Both the position numbers and the translations under genes were made by a program. The notes under the pieces were generated by a model that did no database searches, was not told the origin of the DNA, and was given only the letters and a program-made list of their open reading frames with translations. Source: Nymphaea colorata (lineage: Eukaryota > Streptophyta > Magnoliopsida > Nymphaeales > Nymphaeaceae). From it: 64,000 bases of DNA. The stretch lies in assembly GCF_008831285.2 (NCBI RefSeq), contig NC_045139.1:24344412-24408411 (forward strand), written 5' to 3'. Positions within the stretch are counted from its first letter, which is position 1. Each line of letters opens with the position of its first letter. Of the stretch, positions 59,391 through 64,000 are shown piece by piece.

Positions 59391-61460
59391 ATCATTTTTT
59401 TTATTGTTAATCTAGATAATATATTCATTTATAGCAAATCAAATTAGAGCACTTAAAACATGCAGGAAAACTGTTCCTGTTGCCGCAACATCAAGCTTTT
59501 ATTTAATTGCAAGAAGTGTGACTTCAAGCCCAACTTGGTCTAACTTGGCTTTGTGGTGGGCGACACCAAATTATAGATTTCAGCAAAGTTAAAAGTATTA
59601 AGGATAGGACAAACATCACCAGAATCAACCATCGAGTTATGAAGCTCTATAGGGGCATGCCAATGTGTATGCAGGTTTTTGCACATTTTTTCTGTTTTCA
59701 TGACATCCTTATGTGCATTATCAAAGCCGATCAAAAGTGTGAGTGGAACAAAAAAACACGCTGCAAACATATTAGTGAGGCCCCTATTCTTGCATTACCC
59801 AACCTGCATTGCCCTTTTGAGTTAGTGACTGATACTTTCACATATGCATTGGGGCTGTTTTGAGACAAGATGGACAACCCACAACATATCAGTCGAAGTT
59901 GTTCCAAGGTGGCCAATTGAACTACTTGGTATACAAAAAAAAGTTGTTTGGACTACACCTAACAGTAAAACATTGGCATGTCTACTTACTTGATAATGAA
60001 ACGATAGTTCATCAACTTCGTAATACTTTCATACCCAAGCAAAATTGCCACAAGTTTGTCATATGAAGTAGAATGTGTAATTACAACAATTTAGCTTGCT
60101 GATTTTCTACAAACAAGAGGTAGCAACAAATTAGCTAGCATGTTGTCCAAACCTCCTATCACTACTGCTCTTGCTTTATCCATTTTTAACCTGTTGGTCA
60201 TTATGACTGCCAATATATGTACTTTAAGAACCCAGATTTTGGCATGATAATGATTTAAAGGATCGGAATTCCTTCAAAATTTCATCTATGTGAAGGCCTC
60301 CTGTACAATGGGTGCCAACTATGCATTTCACATGCAATTGATCAGGTGTGTTGGATTAAAGAGCTTCATACATCCGAAGTTGTTGGACATTTTGGCATTG
60401 AAAAAACAATCGAAAGCTTGGGCATGTCCACTAGCCTCAGATCCATTTTGATGTTCAGTTTGTGTTGGTATGTGTATTATGAAGTACATTAAATCAGCTA
60501 ACAGGAAAGTGGGACTGTACACTCATATCCTAGTACTAATGTGGCATTGGAAAATTATTTGCAGACTTTACTTGTGGACTACCAACCACTCAATGAAGAC
60601 AAGATTATGTTTATGTGGTTGTCGATCATTTTTTAAAAATAGTGGTCTTGATTCCACAAGAATATCAACAGTGAGAAAGTAGCATGATTATTCTATAACT
60701 ATATGTGCATACATTTTGGACTCCCAAACTCTATTGTGTTCGGTTGTGATAGGCATTTAGTTAGCAGTTTTGGAGAGTCTTGCAGGCACTGATGGATACC
60801 AAACTTCAAAGGAGCGTTGCCTTCCATCCTCAAACTGTTGCTCAACGAAAGGATGAATCAAATGGTAGTCCATCTATGGGTTATAATGCTCGACATCCGG
60901 AAACACAAAAATGAAAGTATTCCCTATCTGCAATTTGCCATTAACAGAGTTGTGTACAGCTCCATGAATAAGTATCACTCCACTCTGTATTAATAGGTGA
61001 ATATGGTGCAGTTAGCGCCCAACAGTCAATTTTGAATAGCATTAAATGCGTTCATGTGGGTATGGAGTAGCAATTGCAGCAAACCCAACAAAAGCACAAG
61101 TACTTGCACCATGACAGGCACCACATTCATGACAAATTTGAAGGTGATGAACTAATGCGTAAGAAGGACATCAATAATGAGAAAGCAGCATAATTGTTCT
61201 TTGACCATGTGTGGGTACACTTTGGAGTACTCCAAAACTCTGTTGTGTTTGGTTGTTATAGATGTTCCATTAGAGAACTACCTTCCATCCTCAAAATGTC
61301 TCTCAAACAAAAGTGATGAATCAGATGGTAATCCATCTTTATTAAGGGGTTATAACGCTCGATGTTCCAAAACGCAAGATGAAAGTATTGCCTCTCTGCA
61401 ATTTGCCATTAACGGAGTTGTGTATAATTTCACTAATAAGTTTCAACAGCAAACATGAGG
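59375..61460 (+). pseudogene. Ty3/gypsy pol fragment (RT end, RNase H, integrase)
   Basis: Plus-strand pieces in order: a degraded YVDDI motif reading VNLDNIFIYSKS (about 59400), LGFVVG and GQTSPEST blocks, RNase H region APILALPNLHCPFELVTD then RQDGQPTTYQSKLFQGGQLNY (59639-60066), integrase H2C2 zinc region (HTSEVVGHFGIEKTIESL, about 60358-60420) and integrase core words (DRHLVSSFGESL, AFHPQT). RT then RNase H then integrase is the Ty3/gypsy order. Many stops. A ~300-bp part is duplicated in tandem (60662-60980 and 61166-61452). Confidence 0.82.
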
Positions 61461-61730
61461 CATTCTTTTTTATCGATGGTTTATTGTAACCTTGAGAAAA
61501 GACTTTTCTTTCCTATCTAGAAGGTGGGTGGTACCTGGGTGGTAAGTGAGAGTTTTTTGGAAGTTTTGAGAGGTCGGCAAAAGATAAGAAATAACGTCCA
61601 AAGAACATGAGAGAGAAAAGGAAACTAACGAGTTTTCTTAAACAAAATCACTTGTTTTCAATGAGGGGTATTTAGTATTCTTGAAAAAACAATTTGGTTT
61701 TTATATATGCATCTTAATCTCCACCACCTA
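61461..61730. other. Non-coding spacer
   Basis: No features beyond the end of the gypsy fragment; leads into a (TA)n tract at about 61730-61756. Confidence 0.4.
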
Positions 61731-61756
61731 TATATATATATATATATATATATATA

Positions 61757-62121
61757 ATGGAGAAATACCAGAGAAACACTAACTAGACCACCTAGATTTG
61801 TGTTAAAAATTATTTTAAACAGCAAAATGTGAATATTCTACCATATTTTTATACATGAATTTAATACAAATTATATTTTAGTTCAAGCCATTTTTTGTAA
61901 AATATTAATTATTCTACTATCATAATTTTGATGGTACATGTGTTGCTTTTTGTTATGATTAAAAAGTATTAATAAAGTAAAAGAATGGCTAACTTAAGAC
62001 ATGTATTTCATCAAATCACTCTTAAGATCATATGTATAAGGATACATTATAAAAAGACATTTTAGTAATAATTTTTAGTGAGTATGGTTTTTGTCCCTAA
62101 CCAAATTGGTCTATATTTATC
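61757..62121. mobile_element. MITE (GATAAAAACCAGACC family), copy B
   Basis: The right end reads gataaatatagaccaatttgg on the minus strand, followed by acaaaaacc, matching the left end of copy C (gataaatacc ... gataaaaac). Preceded by (TA)n and followed by (CA)n(CT)n(AT)n. The interior aligns with copies A and C. Confidence 0.55.
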
Positions 62122-62140
62122 ATACACACACACTCTCTCT

Positions 62141-62190
<50 letters not shown>

Positions 62191-62210
62191 AAGAGAGAGA
62201 GAGAGAGAGT
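62122..62210. repeat. Compound microsatellite (CA)n(CT)n(AT)n(AG)n
   Basis: Pure dinucleotide runs separating MITE copies B and C. Confidence 0.9.
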
Positions 62211-62555
62211 GATAAATACCATTTCGGTGAGTGATAAAAACTAGACCTCTTAAATTTGTGTTAAAAACAAAATGTGGACCTCCCAATGTGTTTACAAATA
62301 CTAATTTAATATAAATCATGTCTTATTTAAGTTATTTTTATAAAAAAAAATTGGTCTTTAAATGATAAAAAATTTGATGTTACGAGAGTGGTTCGTTTTT
62401 TATTATTAAGAAAATACTATTGAAGTAAAATACTACTAATTTAATATATATTTTTCATCAAATCATTATTAAGATCATATATTTAAGCTTGAATTGTAAA
62501 AAAAATACGTTAATAACTAATTTTAATGGGTCTTGTTGGTATTGTTCAACTTTCA
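62211..62555. mobile_element. MITE (GATAAAAACCAGACC family), copy C
   Basis: Begins gataaataccatttcggtga, then gataaaaactagacctctt; ends near gggtcttgttggtattg, followed by (AT)n. About 340 bp, no coding capacity. Confidence 0.55.
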
Positions 62556-62573
62556 TATATATATATATATATA

Positions 62574-64000
62574 ATTCCTCTAGCTGTTTGATGATGCATT
62601 ACGCACTTGGCCTAACATGTGTGTAAGAGACGTCAAGACGGATGGATGAGAGAAGGGTTTCATTCTCTCCCTCTTCCTATATATATATAACCTGCTAGCT
62701 TGTGCTTGTGCTGAAAATAATAGATGGGATTCAATAGTAGAGTAGGTGAACATGAAGACATAGCACGTGAGTCATGATTGTGGGAGTAGTCATGAAACTT
62801 CAAGTCCACCGCAATGTACGGGTCAAATTCACGGTCAATTATCAAAAGCAGGTTTCGTTCAGGATAATGTTGCGACACGACCCAACAGAAAAATGAAGAG
62901 GTGCCAAGTCAAAATTTCAATCCAATTCAAGTCAAAATTTCAACCCAAGTATCAAGAGGTGCGATGAATCAGAGCTTCTTTTCACCTTTCCCTTCCCTCG
63001 CCTTTATGCTTCTCGTTCCCCTACGGCTACCGCCAACATGGAGACCATGATTTCCCTTCATTTTCTCATCTCTTCCTTTGCGGCTTGGATTAGGAGTTCC
63101 AATGGTTGCAGGCTTTTTAACCCTCATTTTCACTTGCCTCTTCCTTGTTTAGCAGAGTTTGGTCTCTTTCAATTTTCCCTCTTTGCAATTTTCTTCTCAA
63201 CTCAGAACTTAGTGTTTCAGGTTGTTCATTGATCAATCTATCTCGTAAACTTCCAATGTGATTGTCATAAACCATTTTGAAGTTTGCATGTATCAAATCA
63301 GAGGCGAATTAAGAAAGCCAGAACTGAAGGCATTGAGCACTTCGAGAACGGATTCTCACAAGGCAAGAAGGTTAAGAGAATGAAAAAGTCTACATGTAAT
63401 TGATCCAGAAGCTAGATCTTGTGCCAAATCTTGCACCGGAGTAAGTTTTTTTTACAGATATGTTTGTTTACTCGGGATTTGAGATCCAAGCTGTTCTGAG
63501 ATTGTGGAGGATCCCAGCTCCAAGTAAGGCAGCCAATCTAAAAGAAATAAACCGATTACCATAATTTAAATAGAACAGTTATACTGCTTGACTTGAGCAG
63601 GAAGTAGTAGTTCCCTTTCTGTGAAACACGGCCATATGGGAGTCCTACCAGCATTTAATATGATCTTATATGGAACACATGATCGATCCACAGGGAGAAC
63701 TTCCCTCATAAATTTCATATCAAACATGTTCTTTCTCAAATGTGGAAAATTAGTGCATGATTATGAAGACTAATTATGTATCAGACTGCATCGAAGCGTG
63801 CAAATAGAAAGGAAACATGTTCCTTATGATGCGCACGGTGACTTCATTCAAAGGTCATCATCACATGCAGCTTTACTTTTTCAAGCATATATCTACCAAA
63901 CTCCTCTCAGACACCATCAATTAATGGAACTCTGGACAGTCTACACGCCTATCCTCATTAACTCCGGACTTCCAAATTATTCATGGCCTCAGATGATTCA
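62574..64000. other. Intergenic DNA to window end
   Basis: No supported gene. Short frames such as 63038-63232 (plus) have no recognisable domain. Could include the edge of a gene outside the window. Confidence 0.3.

Noticed and set aside
1-64000. CRISPR arrays, bacterial operons, tRNA or rRNA genes
   Set aside because: No regularly spaced identical repeats, no operon-like coding density and no cloverleaf-type sequence noticed; the window is plant nuclear DNA.

Overview
This is a plant nuclear window. The genes have introns, (CT)n/telo-box 5' leaders are present, and Ty1/copia, Ty3/gypsy, LINE, PIF/Harbinger and MITE-type repeats make up most of the non-coding DNA. The protein families (PB1-containing MUSTANG transposase derivatives; an F-box/CW/SNF2/RING protein resembling Arabidopsis At3g54460) point to a flowering plant. 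The lineage cannot be fixed from sequence alone. Introns of 7-9 kb packed with retrotransposons and AT-rich intergenic DNA suggest a genome with long introns, such as an early-diverging angiosperm or magnoliid, but that is only a guess.

Layout: (1) 0-18 kb. Two proximal duplicate genes on the minus strand (313-2577 and 15113-17385) encode domesticated Mutator-like transposases of the MUSTANG type, each with an N-terminal PB1 exon, and both have a telo-box plus GA/CT tract upstream. Between them lies a decayed LINE split by a complete but mutated Ty1/copia element (4940-9914, 5-bp target duplication). (2) 18-23 kb. Intergenic DNA with a short GC-rich island, a degenerate GATAAC-rich array and a MITE. 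(3) 23.3-44.7 kb. One eight-exon minus-strand gene encodes a predicted 1373-residue F-box/CW/SNF2-helicase/RING protein. Intron 7 (9.2 kb) holds a copia element with both LTRs in the sense orientation; intron 1 (7.1 kb) holds a truncated copia in antisense, a MITE and a minisatellite. (4) 44.7-50.3 kb. Promoter-proximal GC-rich DNA, then a decayed PIF/Harbinger DNA transposon with TIRs and a TTA target duplication. (5) 50.3-64 kb. No recognisable host gene: dispersed AT-rich repeats, a short non-autonomous LTR-type element (two ~600-bp direct repeats with an initiator-Met primer-binding site), a broken Ty3/gypsy pol with an internal tandem duplication, and two further copies of the MITE seen in intron 1.

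Functionally, the window contains three intact-looking host genes (two transposase-derived, one chromatin/ubiquitin-type helicase) in a landscape of dead or dying transposons. I saw no prokaryotic-style system, CRISPR array, tRNA or rRNA. The observations most worth follow-up are the complementary erosion of motifs in the two transposase-derived paralogs, the retrotransposon-expanded helicase gene with a duplicated splice donor and a candidate poison exon, and the microsatellite-flanked MITE family.
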